Positions 9,531 to 19,359 of a stretch of 35,431 nt of DNA are shown one piece after another. A program made the position numbers and the translations under genes. Source of the DNA: Burkholderiales bacterium (lineage in GTDB: Bacteria; Pseudomonadota; Gammaproteobacteria; Burkholderiales; SG8-39); contig JADLAV010000022.1 in the NCBI GenBank assembly GCA_020848075.1, forward strand, positions 1 to 35,431, in the 5' to 3' direction. Position 1 is the stretch's first letter; every line of letters begins with the position of its first letter. The notes beneath the pieces are model-generated. The model saw nothing but the letters and a program-made list of their open reading frames with translations. It was not told where the DNA came from and did not search any database.

Positions 9531-10727
9531 ATGCCCATGCGACCCGAACGCCACGAAATACTGGTGCTCAACCAGATCTCGCAGATCGGACTGAAGCGCT
9601 TTCCGCCCGAGAAGTACCATGTCGCGAAGGAGGTTGCGCATCCGGACGCGATCCTGGTGCGGTCCGCCGACATGCACGGCATGGCGATCCCTGCCTCGGT
9701 GAAGGCGATCGGGCGCGCCGGCGCCGGGACCAACAACATCCCGGTCGGCGCGATGAGCGCGCGGGGCATCCCGGTCTTCAATGCGCCGGGCGCGAACGCG
9801 AACGCGGTGAAGGAGCTGGTCCTTGCGGGAATGCTGATGGCTGCGCGGAACCTCGTGCCCGCGCTCGGCTTCGTTGGCGGGCTGCGGGCCGCCGATGACG
9901 CTTCGCTGCAGGCGCAGGTCGAGGCAGGCAAGAGGGCCTTCGCGGGCAGCGAGCTGCCGCACCACACGCTCGGCGTGATCGGGCTCGGCAAGATCGGCAG
10001 CCTGGTTGCGGACGTCGCGATCCGTCTCGGCATGAACGTGCTCGGGCTCGATCCGGAGCTGACGGTGGACGCGGCATGGGGTCTCCACTCGCAGGTGCGC
10101 AAGGCGCACTCGGTCGAGGAGCTCATGCGGAGCTGCCACTACGTGACCTTGCACGTTCCGCTGCTGGATTCCACGCACCACATGGTGAACGCGCGCAGCC
10201 TCGAGCTGGTGCGCCCGGGCACGGTCCTGCTCAATTTCTCGCGCGAGGGCATCGTCGACGATGCCGCCATCGTCAAGGCGCTCGCCGCCGAGAAGCTCAA
10301 GTGCTACGTCACGGACTTTCCGAGCACGGTGCTCGCCGGGCATCCCGGCGTGATCGCGCTGCCGCATCTCGGCGCCTCCACGCGCGAGGCGGAGGACAAT
10401 TGCGCGGTGATGGTGGCCGACCAGGTGCGCGAGTTCCTCGAGCACGGCAACGTCACGAACGCGGTGAACTTCCCCGCGGTGACGATGCGGCGCGAGGCGC
10501 CGTTCCGCGTCGCCATCGCGCACGCGAACATGCCCAACATGGTGGGGCAGATCTCGGCTGCGATGGGCGGGCACCGGCTGAACATCCACAACATGATCAA
10601 CAAGTCGCGCGGCGAGCTCGCCTACACGCTGCTTGACGTGGACCACCAGCCATCTGAGCAGTTGCTCGGCGAGATCGCCCGGATCGAAGGCGTGCTCGCG
10701 ACGCGCTTTCTGCCGGCGGCCGCATGA
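9531..10727 (+). CDS. serA: D-3-phosphoglycerate dehydrogenase-like 2-hydroxyacid dehydrogenase with ACT domain
   Basis: It is expected to oxidise 3-phosphoglycerate to 3-phosphohydroxypyruvate, the substrate of the neighbouring SerC. In the 398-residue protein I see the substrate loop GRAGAGTNNIP (61-71), the NAD motif GLGKIG (151-156) with Asp174 after the second strand, catalytic Arg238 (NFSREG), catalytic His279 (LPHLGAST) and a C-terminal ACT domain (about 325-398) that would bind serine as feedback inhibitor. The segment that normally carries the catalytic Glu reads TDFPSTVLAG (261-270) with no Glu, which is odd. Starts at 9531 (ATG) or two codons later are equally possible, and neither has a clear ribosome-binding site. 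The serA name rests on context and fold. Confidence 0.85.
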   Translation: MPMRPERHEILVLNQISQIGLKRFPPEKYHVAKEVAHPDAILVRSADMHGMAIPASVKAIGRAGAGTNNIPVGAMSARGIPVFNAPGANANAVKELVLAGMLMAARNLVPALGFVGGLRAADDASLQAQVEAGKRAFAGSELPHHTLGVIGLGKIGSLVADVAIRLGMNVLGLDPELTVDAAWGLHSQVRKAHSVEELMRSCHYVTLHVPLLDSTHHMVNARSLELVRPGTVLLNFSREGIVDDAAIVKALAAEKLKCYVTDFPSTVLAGHPGVIALPHLGASTREAEDNCAVMVADQVREFLEHGNVTNAVNFPAVTMRREAPFRVAIAHANMPNMVGQISAAMGGHRLNIHNMINKSRGELAYTLLDVDHQPSEQLLGEIARIEGVLATRFLPAAA

Positions 10728-10743
10728 CCGGATGGGAGGTGCG

Positions 10744-11823
10744 ATGCGGGACGCGAGCGACGACGAGATCGCAAAGCAGCGGGCGGCGATCGACGCGCTC
10801 GACGCCGAGCTCGTCCGGCTGCTGAACGAGCGCGCGCGCCACGCCGTGGAGATCGGCCGGCTGAAGGGCGGCGCCCCGGCCTACCGGCCGGAGCGGGAGG
10901 CCGACGTGCTGCGCCGCGCGGCCGCCGGAAATCCCGGACCGCTCGCGGCCGAGGCGCTGGGGCGGATCATGGTCGAGGTGATCTCGGCCTGCCGCGGGCT
11001 CGAGGAGCCGCTGCGCGTCGCCTACCTCGGTCCGCCCGGCACCTTCAGCGAGATGGCGGTCGCCAAGCAGTTCGGCGCCGCGGTCGAGCCCATGGCGCTC
11101 GACTCGATCGACGAGGTGTTCCGCGCCGCGGAAACGCGCGCGAGCGGCTTCGCCGTCGTGCCGGTCGAGAACTCCTCCGAGGGCGCGGTCGGGATCACGC
11201 TGGATCTCCTGCTCGCGACGCCGCTGCGAATCTGTGCGGAGATCGTGCTGCGCGTGCATCAGAACCTGCTTGCCGCGCGGCCCTCCCTGGAGGGGCTGAC
11301 GCGGGTCTACTCGCACGCGCAGTCGCTCGGCCAATGCCGCGAGTGGCTGGCGCGCCACCTACCGCAGGCCGAGCGCGTTCCGCTCGCGAGCAACGCCGAG
11401 GCGGCGCGGCGCGCGGCGGCGGAGCCCGGGGCGTGCGCCATCGGGCCGGTGCTCGCCGCCGAACGCTACGGATTGCGCATCCTCTCGGCCGACATCGAGG
11501 ACGATCCCAAGAACGTGACGCGCTTCCTCGTGCTCGGCGACCTCGACCCCGGCCCGAGCGGCCGCGACCGGACCTCGCTCGTGATGTCGGTGCCGAACCG
11601 GCCCGGAGCGCTGCACACGCTCCTGTCGCCGCTCGCCCGCCACGGCGTGTCGATGACGCGCATCGAGTCGCGACCCTCGCGCCAGGCCCTCTGGGAATAC
11701 ATGTTCTACGTCGACATCGAAGGACACCGGAGCGATGCGCCGGTTGCCGCGGCGCTCGCCGAGCTCAGCGCCACCGCCCCTTTCCTGAAGATCCTCGGCT
11801 CGTATCCGAGCGCCGCGATATGA
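10744..11823 (+). CDS. pheA: Bifunctional chorismate mutase/prephenate dehydratase (P-protein)
   Basis: This enzyme converts chorismate to prephenate and then to phenylpyruvate for phenylalanine synthesis. The 359-residue protein has an AroQ-type chorismate mutase domain (about 1-90, with IDALDAELVRLLNERA and KGG). A prephenate dehydratase domain follows (about 95-275, starting RVAYLGPPGTFSE, with VPVENSSEGAVG and DIEDDPKNVTRF), and then an ACT domain (about 282-359) with the ESRPSR phenylalanine-binding motif. Domain order and length match the proteobacterial P-protein. ATG at 10744 has GGAGGT just upstream, though spacing is short; ATG at 10732 is the alternative. Its stop overlaps the next start as ATGA. 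Confidence 0.96.
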   Translation: MRDASDDEIAKQRAAIDALDAELVRLLNERARHAVEIGRLKGGAPAYRPEREADVLRRAAAGNPGPLAAEALGRIMVEVISACRGLEEPLRVAYLGPPGTFSEMAVAKQFGAAVEPMALDSIDEVFRAAETRASGFAVVPVENSSEGAVGITLDLLLATPLRICAEIVLRVHQNLLAARPSLEGLTRVYSHAQSLGQCREWLARHLPQAERVPLASNAEAARRAAAEPGACAIGPVLAAERYGLRILSADIEDDPKNVTRFLVLGDLDPGPSGRDRTSLVMSVPNRPGALHTLLSPLARHGVSMTRIESRPSRQALWEYMFYVDIEGHRSDAPVAAALAELSATAPFLKILGSYPSAAI

Positions 11824-12989
11824 ACGCCAAGCGCATCGCGCTGCCGCCTGCGCCGGTCGACCTGTGCGAACGCTCCCCCGCGTACGTCCGGGCGATCGCG
11901 CCGTATCAGCCGGGTAAGCCGATCTCGGAGGTCGCGCGCGAGCTGGGGCTCGACGAGGCGCGGATCGTGAAGCTCGCCTCGAACGAGAATCCGCTCGGCG
12001 TGGCACCGCGTGCGCGCGCCGCAATCGAGGCCGCGCTGTCCGACCTCGCGCGCTATCCGGACGGCTTCGACCTCGTGAATGCGCTGTCCGACCGGCTCGG
12101 CGTCGGGATGGACGCGATCGTGCTCGGCAACGGCTCGAACGACGTGCTCGAGATGGTTGCCGGCGCGTTCCTGGCGCCCGGCCGCGCGGCTGTGTTTTCG
12201 CAGCACGCTTTTGCCGTGTATCCGCTCGCGACCCAGGCGCGGGGCGCGCAGTGCATCGTAGTGCCGGCGAAGGACTATGCCCACGATCTGCCGGCCATGC
12301 TCGCGGCGATCACGCCCGAGACGCGCGTGGTCTTCATCGCCAACCCGAACAATCCGACCGGAACGATGATCCCCGCCGCCGCGCTGGAGGACTTCCTGCG
12401 CCGGGTGCCGCGCGAGGTCGCGGTCGTTCTCGACGAGGCCTACAACGAGTATGTCGAGCCGGCGCTGCGCTGCCCGAGCCTCGCCTGGCTGGAGCGGCAT
12501 CCGAACCTGATCGTCACGCGCACGTTCTCGAAAGCCTACGGCCTCGCCGGGCTGCGCGTCGGCTACGCGGCGTGCCATCCGGAGCTCGCGGCGCTGTTGA
12601 ACCGGGTGCGGCAGCCGTTCAACGTCAACAACCTTGCTCTGGTGGCGGCGATCGCGGCGCTGGACGACGAGGCGTTCGTCACGCGGAGCTTCGCGTTGAA
12701 CGCGGCCGGGATGAAGCAGCTCACCGCGGGGTTCGAGCGTCTCGGCCTCGCATGGATCCCCTCGTTCGGCAACTTCGTCAGCCTCGCGGTCCCGCGCGAG
12801 GGCGGAGAGAGCCGGGCAGCCGCCGTGTTCCAGCATCTGCTCCGCCAGGGGGTGATCGTGCGCCCGGTCGCCGGCTACCAGATGCCCGATCACCTGCGGG
12901 TCACCGTCGGCCTGCCCGAAGAGAACGAGCGCTTCCTCGCAGCGCTCGCGCCGGCCCTCGAGCGGCGGCGCGCAGGGGGCGCGGGTTGA
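11820..12989 (+). CDS. hisC: Histidinol-phosphate/aromatic aminotransferase (HisC family)
   Basis: Fold-type I PLP aminotransferase of 389 residues. Visible motifs are KLASNENPLG, ANPNNPTGT (174-182), DEAYNEY (205-211), the PLP lysine Lys238 in RTFSKAYGLAGLRVGY, and a C-terminal LRVTVGLPEENERF. HisC catalyses the imidazole-acetol phosphate to histidinol phosphate step, but family members located between pheA and tyrA, as here, are generally thought to transaminate phenylpyruvate, hydroxyphenylpyruvate or prephenate. The 4-nt overlap with pheA implies translational coupling and supports an aromatic role. Whether it also serves histidine synthesis depends on whether a second hisC exists elsewhere. 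Confidence 0.9.
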   Translation: MNAKRIALPPAPVDLCERSPAYVRAIAPYQPGKPISEVARELGLDEARIVKLASNENPLGVAPRARAAIEAALSDLARYPDGFDLVNALSDRLGVGMDAIVLGNGSNDVLEMVAGAFLAPGRAAVFSQHAFAVYPLATQARGAQCIVVPAKDYAHDLPAMLAAITPETRVVFIANPNNPTGTMIPAAALEDFLRRVPREVAVVLDEAYNEYVEPALRCPSLAWLERHPNLIVTRTFSKAYGLAGLRVGYAACHPELAALLNRVRQPFNVNNLALVAAIAALDDEAFVTRSFALNAAGMKQLTAGFERLGLAWIPSFGNFVSLAVPREGGESRAAAVFQHLLRQGVIVRPVAGYQMPDHLRVTVGLPEENERFLAALAPALERRRAGGAG

Positions 12990-12990
12990 C

Positions 12991-13857
12991 GTGGCGCCCC
13001 TCGGCAAGCTCGCGGTCGTCGGCGTCGGTCTGATCGGCGGCTCGCTCGCGCTCGCGGCGCGCCGGGCGGGTGCGGTCACGCGCATCGTCGGCGCCGGGCG
13101 CTCGCGCGCCAATCTCGATCGGGCGAGAGCGCTCGGTGTGATCGACGCCGACGCGCCTGCCGCCGAGGCCGTGCGCGGGGCCGATCTCGTGTTTCTCGCG
13201 ATGCCCGTCGGCCAGACCGCGGACGTGCTCGCCGAGATCGCGCCGCACGTCGGAGCGGAGACCGTGATCACCGACGCGGGAAGCACGAAGCAGGACGTCG
13301 TCGCGGCCGCGCGTGCCGCGCTCGGTACGCGATTCGCGCGCTTCGTCCCGGGACATCCGATCGCCGGCGCCGAGCAATCCGGCGTGACGGCTGCACGCGC
13401 CGACCTGTTCGACGGCAAGCGGACCGTGCTCACGCCGCTCGCCGAGACCGACGGCGCCGCCGCGGCGCGCGTGCGCGAGCTGTGGCGCGCGTGCGGCGCG
13501 GAGATCCGCGAGATGGGGCCGGAGACGCACGACCGGATCTTCGCCGCGGTGAGCCATCTGCCGCACGTGCTCGCGTACGTGCTGGTGCACGACATCGCGG
13601 CGCACGAAGGCGCGGACGAGCTCTTCGACTACGCCGCGAGCGGTTTTCGCGATTTCACCCGGATCGCGTCGAGCGACCCCGAGATGTGGCGGGACATCTG
13701 CATCGCGAACCGGGCGGCTCTTCTCGCCGAGCTGGACCGGTACGCAGGCGTGCTGGGCGAGGCACGCGCCATGGTTTCGGCACGGGATGGCGCCGGCCTG
13801 AGCCGCCTCTTCGACGGCGCGCGGGCGGCGCGCGACCGCTGGCTCGCCGGGAAATGA
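12991..13857 (+). CDS. tyrA: Prephenate/arogenate dehydrogenase
   Basis: NAD(P)-dependent oxidative decarboxylation of prephenate (or arogenate) in tyrosine synthesis. The 288-residue protein starts with a Rossmann motif VVGVGLIGGSLALA (about 9-22) and contains TDAGSTKQ, the FVPGHPIAGAEQSG substrate loop and AVSHLPHVLAY, all TyrA hallmarks. There is no fused chorismate mutase or ACT domain, consistent with the short TyrA of Betaproteobacteria. The start is GTG at 12991, one base after the hisC stop. Cofactor and substrate preference cannot be read from sequence. The stop overlaps the aroA ATG. Confidence 0.95.
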   Translation: MAPLGKLAVVGVGLIGGSLALAARRAGAVTRIVGAGRSRANLDRARALGVIDADAPAAEAVRGADLVFLAMPVGQTADVLAEIAPHVGAETVITDAGSTKQDVVAAARAALGTRFARFVPGHPIAGAEQSGVTAARADLFDGKRTVLTPLAETDGAAAARVRELWRACGAEIREMGPETHDRIFAAVSHLPHVLAYVLVHDIAAHEGADELFDYAASGFRDFTRIASSDPEMWRDICIANRAALLAELDRYAGVLGEARAMVSARDGAGLSRLFDGARAARDRWLAGK

Positions 13858-15164
13858 CGCTCGCCTACGCCGTGCATCCGGGCGGCGCCCTGACCGGGCG
13901 CGTGCGCGTGCCCGGGGACAAGTCGATCTCGCACCGCTCGATCATGCTCGGGTCGATCGCGCGCGGCACCACCCGCATCACCGGGTTTCTCGAGGGCGAG
14001 GACGCGCTTGCGACGGCGCAGATCTTCCGGGCGCTCGGCGTGCGGATCGAAGGGCCGGACTCAGGCGAGGTCACCGTGCACGGCGTCGGCATGCACGCGC
14101 TGCGCGCGCCGCACCGGGTGCTCGACTGCGGCAACTCGGGCACCTCGATGCGGCTCATCGCCGGGCTGCTTGCCGCGCAGCCGTTCGACGCCGAGCTCGA
14201 CGGCGACGCGAGCCTGCGGCGCCGGCCGATGCGCCGGATCGCCGACCCGCTCGCGCTGATGGGGGCGCGCATCGAGACCGGCGAAGGGGGCCGCCCGCCG
14301 CTGCGCATCCGGGGGAACCCCGAGCTCAGCGCGATCGAGTACGCGCTGCCGGTCGCGAGCGCCCAGGTCAAGTCGGCGCTGCTCCTCGCGGCCATGTACG
14401 CGAAGGGCACGACGCGCATCACCGAGCCCGCGCCGACGCGTGACCACACCGAGCGCATGCTGGCCGCACTCGGGTATGCGATCCGGCGCATCGGCGCAAC
14501 GGTGGAGCTCGCCGGGGGCGGCGAGCTGCGCGCCACCGCCATCGAGGTACCGGCGGACATCTCGTCGGCCGCGTTCTTCATGGTCGGCGCGAGCATCGCG
14601 GCCGGATCCGACATCACGCTCGAGCACGTCGGCATGAATCCGACGCGCACCGGCGTCATCGCGATCCTCCGCCTCATGGGCGCCGACCTGGCGGTGGCGA
14701 ACGAGCGGGAGGGGGGCGGCGAGCCGGTCGCCGACGTCCGCGTGCGCGCCGCCGCGCTGCGCGGCGTGGAGATTCCCGAGCGCCTCGTGCCGCTGGCGAT
14801 CGACGAATTCCCGGCGCTCTTCGTCGCAGCGGCCTGCGCGCGGGGCCGCACCGTGCTGCGTGGCGCCGCGGAGCTTCGCGTCAAGGAGTCGGACCGCATC
14901 CAGGTCATGGCCGACGGCCTTGCCGCGCTCGGCGCGCGCGCGACACCGACTGCGGACGGAATCATGATCGAAGGCGGCGCGCTGGGCGGCGGCGCAGTCG
15001 AGTCGCACGGGGATCACCGCGTCGCCATGGCACTTGCGATGGCCGGCCTCGCGGCGAGCGCGCCGATCGTCATCCGCGATTGCGCGAACGTGGCGACCTC
15101 GTTCCCGGGATTCGTCGACCTGGCGCGGCAAGCCGGCCTGCGCATCCGGGAGGACCGGGCGTGA
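13854..15164 (+). CDS. aroA: 3-phosphoshikimate 1-carboxyvinyltransferase (EPSP synthase), class II type
   Basis: This shikimate pathway enzyme joins shikimate-3-phosphate and PEP to give EPSP. The 436-residue protein carries the motif set that defines class II (CP4/Bacillus-like) enzymes: [10 protein letters not shown] (20-29), R196-x-H-x-E in TRDHTE, SAQVK (169-173) and NPTRTG (262-267). The class I enzymes of E. coli have instead PGSKS and SSQ. The PEP/glyphosate loop is GNSGTSMR (93-100) with Gly96 retained, unlike the Ala of CP4. RVKESDR and a C-terminal HGDHRVAMA complete the active site. It overlaps tyrA by 4 nt (ATGA) and the next gene by 4 nt (GTGA). Confidence 0.96.
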   Translation: MTLAYAVHPGGALTGRVRVPGDKSISHRSIMLGSIARGTTRITGFLEGEDALATAQIFRALGVRIEGPDSGEVTVHGVGMHALRAPHRVLDCGNSGTSMRLIAGLLAAQPFDAELDGDASLRRRPMRRIADPLALMGARIETGEGGRPPLRIRGNPELSAIEYALPVASAQVKSALLLAAMYAKGTTRITEPAPTRDHTERMLAALGYAIRRIGATVELAGGGELRATAIEVPADISSAAFFMVGASIAAGSDITLEHVGMNPTRTGVIAILRLMGADLAVANEREGGGEPVADVRVRAAALRGVEIPERLVPLAIDEFPALFVAAACARGRTVLRGAAELRVKESDRIQVMADGLAALGARATPTADGIMIEGGALGGGAVESHGDHRVAMALAMAGLAASAPIVIRDCANVATSFPGFVDLARQAGLRIREDRA

Positions 15165-16168
15165 GCCTCCTCGGCGGTCTTTTCCGCAGCACGGGCGCCG
15201 GCGGGGGCGCAACCGCCGCGCCGCCGGAGAGCCGCGCCGGCGAGCGCCTCGTCGACGAGCTGCGTGCGCTCGGCGAGCGCCTGGCGGCAGTCGAGCGCCG
15301 CCTCGCGAACCTGAACCAGTTCGCCTCGGCGGACCTGCCGCTGCAATGCGAGCGCGCGCGGCGCGAGATCCTGGGCGAGGCGCGCTACGCCGACCCGCGC
15401 CGGCTCGAGCGCCATGGGCGCAAGGTCTACTCGCAGAACGACGAGGACGGCATCCTCGAGGAGATCTTCCGGCGTATCGGCATCGCATCGCGGAGCTTCG
15501 TCGAGTTCGGCGTCACCGACGGGCGGGAGTGCAACTCGCTCAAGCTCGTGCTGGAAGGGTGGCACGGCCTGTGGATCGAGGCGGGCGCGACGTTCTGCGC
15601 GGCCATCCGGCGCACGTTCGGCGAACAGCTCGCTGCCGGCGCGCTCGAGCTCGTGCAGTCGATGGTCACCGCCGAGAACATCGACGCGGTCATCGGCGGC
15701 GCCCGGGTGGCGCGCGGCGGGGAGCTCGACCTCCTCAGCATCGACATCGACGGCAACGACTACCACGTGCTCGCCGCGATCCGCGCGGTGCGCCCGCGCG
15801 TGGTGGTCGTCGAGTACAACGCGAAGTTTCCGCCGCCCATGGATCTGGTGCCGCGCTACGACCCGCAGTACGCATGGGACGGCACCGATTACATGGGCGC
15901 CTCGCTCCAGGCGCTCGCCGGGCTCGGCGGCCGGCTCGGCCTGCAGCTCGTGGGAACCAACATCACCGGGAGCAATGCCTTCTTCGTGCGGTCCGATCTC
16001 GCCGGCGACCGCTTCTTCGCCCCGGCGACGGCCGAGGCGCTGTACAACCCGCCGCGCTACTGGCTCACCAGCGGATTCGTCGTCGGGCATCGGCCGGCCG
16101 AGCGTCCGTACCGCTACACCTCGGACGCGGCCTTGGGGCGCGGCGGCGCCGCGGGGAGCGCTCCCTGA
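15161..16168 (+). CDS. FkbM-like SAM methyltransferase-type protein, function unknown
   Basis: The 335-residue protein starts at GTG 15161, overlapping the aroA stop. An N-terminal helical or coiled-coil segment (about 25-60, [19 protein letters not shown]) precedes the signature [20 protein letters not shown]. Next come a Rossmann-like SAM motif [15 protein letters not shown] with GLWIEAG, then [17 protein letters not shown] and [10 protein letters not shown]. This pattern matches a widespread group of FkbM-related proteins, usually annotated hypothetical or methyltransferase and often found in glycan clusters. The substrate is unknown. It is embedded between aroA and cmk with overlaps at both ends, so it is co-expressed with core genes; most relatives have these two genes adjacent. 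No signal peptide is visible. Confidence 0.7.
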   Translation: MSLLGGLFRSTGAGGGATAAPPESRAGERLVDELRALGERLAAVERRLANLNQFASADLPLQCERARREILGEARYADPRRLERHGRKVYSQNDEDGILEEIFRRIGIASRSFVEFGVTDGRECNSLKLVLEGWHGLWIEAGATFCAAIRRTFGEQLAAGALELVQSMVTAENIDAVIGGARVARGGELDLLSIDIDGNDYHVLAAIRAVRPRVVVVEYNAKFPPPMDLVPRYDPQYAWDGTDYMGASLQALAGLGGRLGLQLVGTNITGSNAFFVRSDLAGDRFFAPATAEALYNPPRYWLTSGFVVGHRPAERPYRYTSDAALGRGGAAGSAP

Positions 16169-16827
16169 TCCCGGTGATCGCCATCGACGGGCCGTCAGCC
16201 TCCGGCAAGGGCACGGTGGCGCAGGCGGTGGCGCAGGCGCTCGGGTGGCACTATCTGGACAGCGGCGCGCTCTACCGGTTGGTGGCGCTCGCCGCGCTGC
16301 GGGCGCGGGTGGACTGGACCGATGCCCGCCGCCTGGCGGGCGTGGCGAGCGCGCTGGACGCACGCTTCACATCGGGCGACGCGTGGCTCGGAGCGGAGCG
16401 GGTGACCGATGCGATCCGGACCGAAGCGTGCTCCGCGGCGGCGTCGCAGGTGGCAGGCGTCCCCGAGGTGCGCGCTGCGCTGCTCGCACGGCAGCGGAGC
16501 TTCCGGCAGCCGCCTGGGCTGGCCGCCGAAGGCCGGGATATGGGGTCGGTGGTCTTCCCCGACGCCGGGCTGAAAGTGTTCCTGACCGCGACGGTCGAGG
16601 CGCGCGCCGAGCGTCGTTATAAGCAGTTGATCGAAAAAGGAATCCCTGCTAACATCCAGACTCTTTTGCGCGACTTGCGGGAGCGCGACGCACGGGACGC
16701 CGAGCGCCCCGTCGCTCCGCTCCGGCAGCTACCCGACGCGCACTTGCTCGACACGACCGCGATGAGCGTCGACGAGGCGGTGGCGAAGGTGTTGGCTTGG
16801 CAAGGCGAGCGCGCGAGCTCGAGGTGA
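16165..16827 (+). CDS. cmk: Cytidylate kinase
   Basis: It phosphorylates CMP and dCMP with ATP. The 220-residue protein begins (L/M)[19 protein letters not shown] with the P-loop GPSASGKGT (9-17), followed by YLDSGALYR, the CMP-binding [23 protein letters not shown], the LID region and [14 protein letters not shown] place the start at CTG 16165. It aligns with the usual first Met of homologues ([10 protein letters not shown]), lies 6 bases after GGGGAG, and overlaps the upstream TGA as CTGA, mirroring ATGA and GTGA junctions nearby. The alternative GTG at 16174 would delete three residues and is 15 bases from the Shine-Dalgarno. Confidence 0.93.
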   Translation: MIPVIAIDGPSASGKGTVAQAVAQALGWHYLDSGALYRLVALAALRARVDWTDARRLAGVASALDARFTSGDAWLGAERVTDAIRTEACSAAASQVAGVPEVRAALLARQRSFRQPPGLAAEGRDMGSVVFPDAGLKVFLTATVEARAERRYKQLIEKGIPANIQTLLRDLRERDARDAERPVAPLRQLPDAHLLDTTAMSVDEAVAKVLAWQGERASSR

Positions 16828-16908
16828 CGGCGGGCCGCCCGGCCGCGTCGTCTGTGTGCAACCAACCCCGGCCGTGCCGGTCGGGAAAATCTCAGGTAAC
16901 TGTTCCTT

Positions 16909-18624
16909 ATGCCTAACGTTTCCGCCGCAGTGGCTCCTCAGGAAAGCTTTGCCGCGCTGTTCGAAGAGAGTCTGAATCGCAAGGAGATGCGCATCGGCGA
17001 AGTGATCACTGCGGAAGTGGTGCGCGTCGACCAGAATTTCGTCGTCGTCAACGCCGGCCTGAAGTCCGAAAGCTTCATTGCGCTCGACGAGTTCCGCAAC
17101 GATCGCGGCGACGTCGACGTGAAGCCCGGCGACTTCGTCCCGGTCGCGATCGAGGCGCTCGAAGACGGCTACGGCGAGACCCGCCTGTCGCGCGACAAGG
17201 CGAAGCGGCTCGCCGCATGGCTCGCGCTCGAGAAGGCGCTCGAATCGAGCGAGACGGTGCAGGGCGTCATCTCGGGCAAGGTCAAGGGCGGCCTCACCGT
17301 CATGATCAACGGCATCCGCGCATTCCTGCCCGGGTCGCTCGTCGATCTGCGACCGGTCAAGGACACCTCCCCCTACGAGGGGAAGTCGATGGATTTCAAG
17401 GTCATCAAGCTCGATCGCAAGCGCAACAACGTGGTGGTCTCGCGCCGCGCGGTGCTGGAGCAGACCGCGGGCGCCGAGCGCGAAGCGCTCCTTGCGAACC
17501 TGCAGGAGGGCACGGTCGTCAAGGGGATCGTCAAGAACATCACCGACTACGTGGCGTTCGTCGACCTCGGCGGCATCGACGGGCTGCTGCACATCACCGA
17601 CCTCGCCTGGCGGCGGGTCAAGCACCCCTCCGAGGTGCTTTCGGTCGGCGACGAGGTCTCCGCCAAGGTGTTGCGCTTCGACCAGGAGAAGAACCGCGTC
17701 TCGCTCGGCCTGAAGCAGCTCGGCGACGACCCGTGGGTCGGGCTGTCGCGCCGTTACCCGACGGGGACGCGCCTCTTCGGCAAGGTCACCAACCTGACCG
17801 ACTACGGCGCCTTCGTCGAGATCGACTCGGGCATCGAGGGCCTGGTGCACGTGTCCGAGATGGACTGGACCAACAAGAACGTCCACCCGTCCAAGGTGGT
17901 GCAGGTCGGCGACGAGGTCGAGGGGATGATCCTCGAGATCGACGAGGACCGCCGCCGCATCTCGCTCGGGATGAAGCAGTGCTTGCCCAACCCGTGGGAG
18001 GAGTTCGCGCAGAACCACCGCAAGGGCGAGCGGGTCAAGGGCCAGATCAAGTCGATCACCGACTTCGGCATCTTCATCGGGCTCCCCGGCGGCATCGACG
18101 GCCTGGTGCATCTCTCGGACCTCTCCTGGAGCGCGAGCGGCGAGGAAGCGGTGAAGCAGTTCAAGAAGGGCGAGGAGATCGAGGCGGTGGTGCTCTCGAT
18201 CGACGTCGAGCGCGAGCGCATCTCGCTCGGCGTCAAGCAGATCGAGGGCGATCCGTACTCGAGCTTCATCGCGACGCACGACAAGGGCTCGCTCGTCTCC
18301 GGCACGGTGAAGAGCGTCGACGCGAAGGGCGCCGTCATCGCCCTCGGCGGCGACGTGGAGGGCTACCTGCGCGCCTCGGAAGTGGCGCGCGACCGCGTCG
18401 AGGACGCGCGCACCCACCTCAAGGAGGGTGACGCGGTGCAGGTGATGGTCATCAACATCGATCGCAAGAACCGGAGCATCAATCTCTCGATCAAGGCCCG
18501 CGACGTCGCCGAGCAGGACGCGGCGATGAAGCGCCTGCAGACCGAGGCTGCAGCGAGCACCGGCAGCACGAAACTCGGGGCGCTGCTGAAGGCGAAGCTG
18601 GACACCAAGAATCCGCAGAACTGA
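16909..18624 (+). CDS. rpsA: 30S ribosomal protein S1
   Basis: Ribosomal protein S1 recruits mRNA to the 30S subunit, especially messages with weak Shine-Dalgarno sequences. The 571-residue protein contains six S1 repeats (approximate starts at residues 28, 115, 200, 285, 372 and 460), with repeated elements such as [26 protein letters not shown] and the RISLGMKQ ends. Its own ribosome-binding site is weak (CAGG), as usual for rpsA, which in E. coli is autoregulated by S1. It follows cmk after 81 bp; the cmk-rpsA-ihfB order is conserved across Proteobacteria. Confidence 0.98.
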   Translation: MPNVSAAVAPQESFAALFEESLNRKEMRIGEVITAEVVRVDQNFVVVNAGLKSESFIALDEFRNDRGDVDVKPGDFVPVAIEALEDGYGETRLSRDKAKRLAAWLALEKALESSETVQGVISGKVKGGLTVMINGIRAFLPGSLVDLRPVKDTSPYEGKSMDFKVIKLDRKRNNVVVSRRAVLEQTAGAEREALLANLQEGTVVKGIVKNITDYVAFVDLGGIDGLLHITDLAWRRVKHPSEVLSVGDEVSAKVLRFDQEKNRVSLGLKQLGDDPWVGLSRRYPTGTRLFGKVTNLTDYGAFVEIDSGIEGLVHVSEMDWTNKNVHPSKVVQVGDEVEGMILEIDEDRRRISLGMKQCLPNPWEEFAQNHRKGERVKGQIKSITDFGIFIGLPGGIDGLVHLSDLSWSASGEEAVKQFKKGEEIEAVVLSIDVERERISLGVKQIEGDPYSSFIATHDKGSLVSGTVKSVDAKGAVIALGGDVEGYLRASEVARDRVEDARTHLKEGDAVQVMVINIDRKNRSINLSIKARDVAEQDAAMKRLQTEAAASTGSTKLGALLKAKLDTKNPQN

Positions 18625-18636
18625 CGGGGAGAGGGC

Positions 18637-18972
<336 letters not shown>

Positions 18973-19040
18973 CGAAGCTCTAGCGACCGCGTCGCGGCGG
19001 CGGATCGCGCGCCGCCGCCATGCTGGCGGGGAACGCTCGA

Positions 19041-19355
19041 ATGGCCATCCTCCGAGTCCTTTCCACGATCACCTGGATAGTGGTGTTCCTGCTGCTGCTC
19101 CTGCTCGCGCTGAAGAACGCGGATCCGGTGAGTGTGCGCTTCTACTTCGGGCAGGAGTGGCAGGGGCCGTTGATCCTGGTGGTGCTGGCGTCGTTTGCCC
19201 TGGGCGCGCTCTTCGGCCTTGCCGCCTGCGTGCCGGCATTCATCCGGCGCCGGCGCGAGATCGCCGGTTTGCGCAAGGAGCTCAGGCTGCGTCCGGCCGG
19301 GCCGGCGGAGAGGGAGCAGCCCGCGCTGCCGGGCGATACGCCGCCGCCGCTCTGA
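19041..19355 (+). CDS. lapA: Lipopolysaccharide assembly protein LapA-like (DUF1049)
   Basis: A small inner membrane protein that acts with LapB in coordinating LPS synthesis. The 104-residue protein has two transmembrane segments (about residues 5-25 and 42-65) separated by NADPVSVRFYFGQEW, the signature loop of the LapA domain. A basic cytoplasmic tail (IRRRREIAGLRKELR) and a Pro-rich end follow. I chose ATG at 19041 because GGGGAA lies 8 bases upstream and MAILRVLSTITW matches typical N-termini; ATG at 19020 would add seven residues. It is four bases before lapB. Confidence 0.88.
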   Translation: MAILRVLSTITWIVVFLLLLLLALKNADPVSVRFYFGQEWQGPLILVVLASFALGALFGLAACVPAFIRRRREIAGLRKELRLRPAGPAEREQPALPGDTPPPL

Positions 19356-19359
19356 CGCT

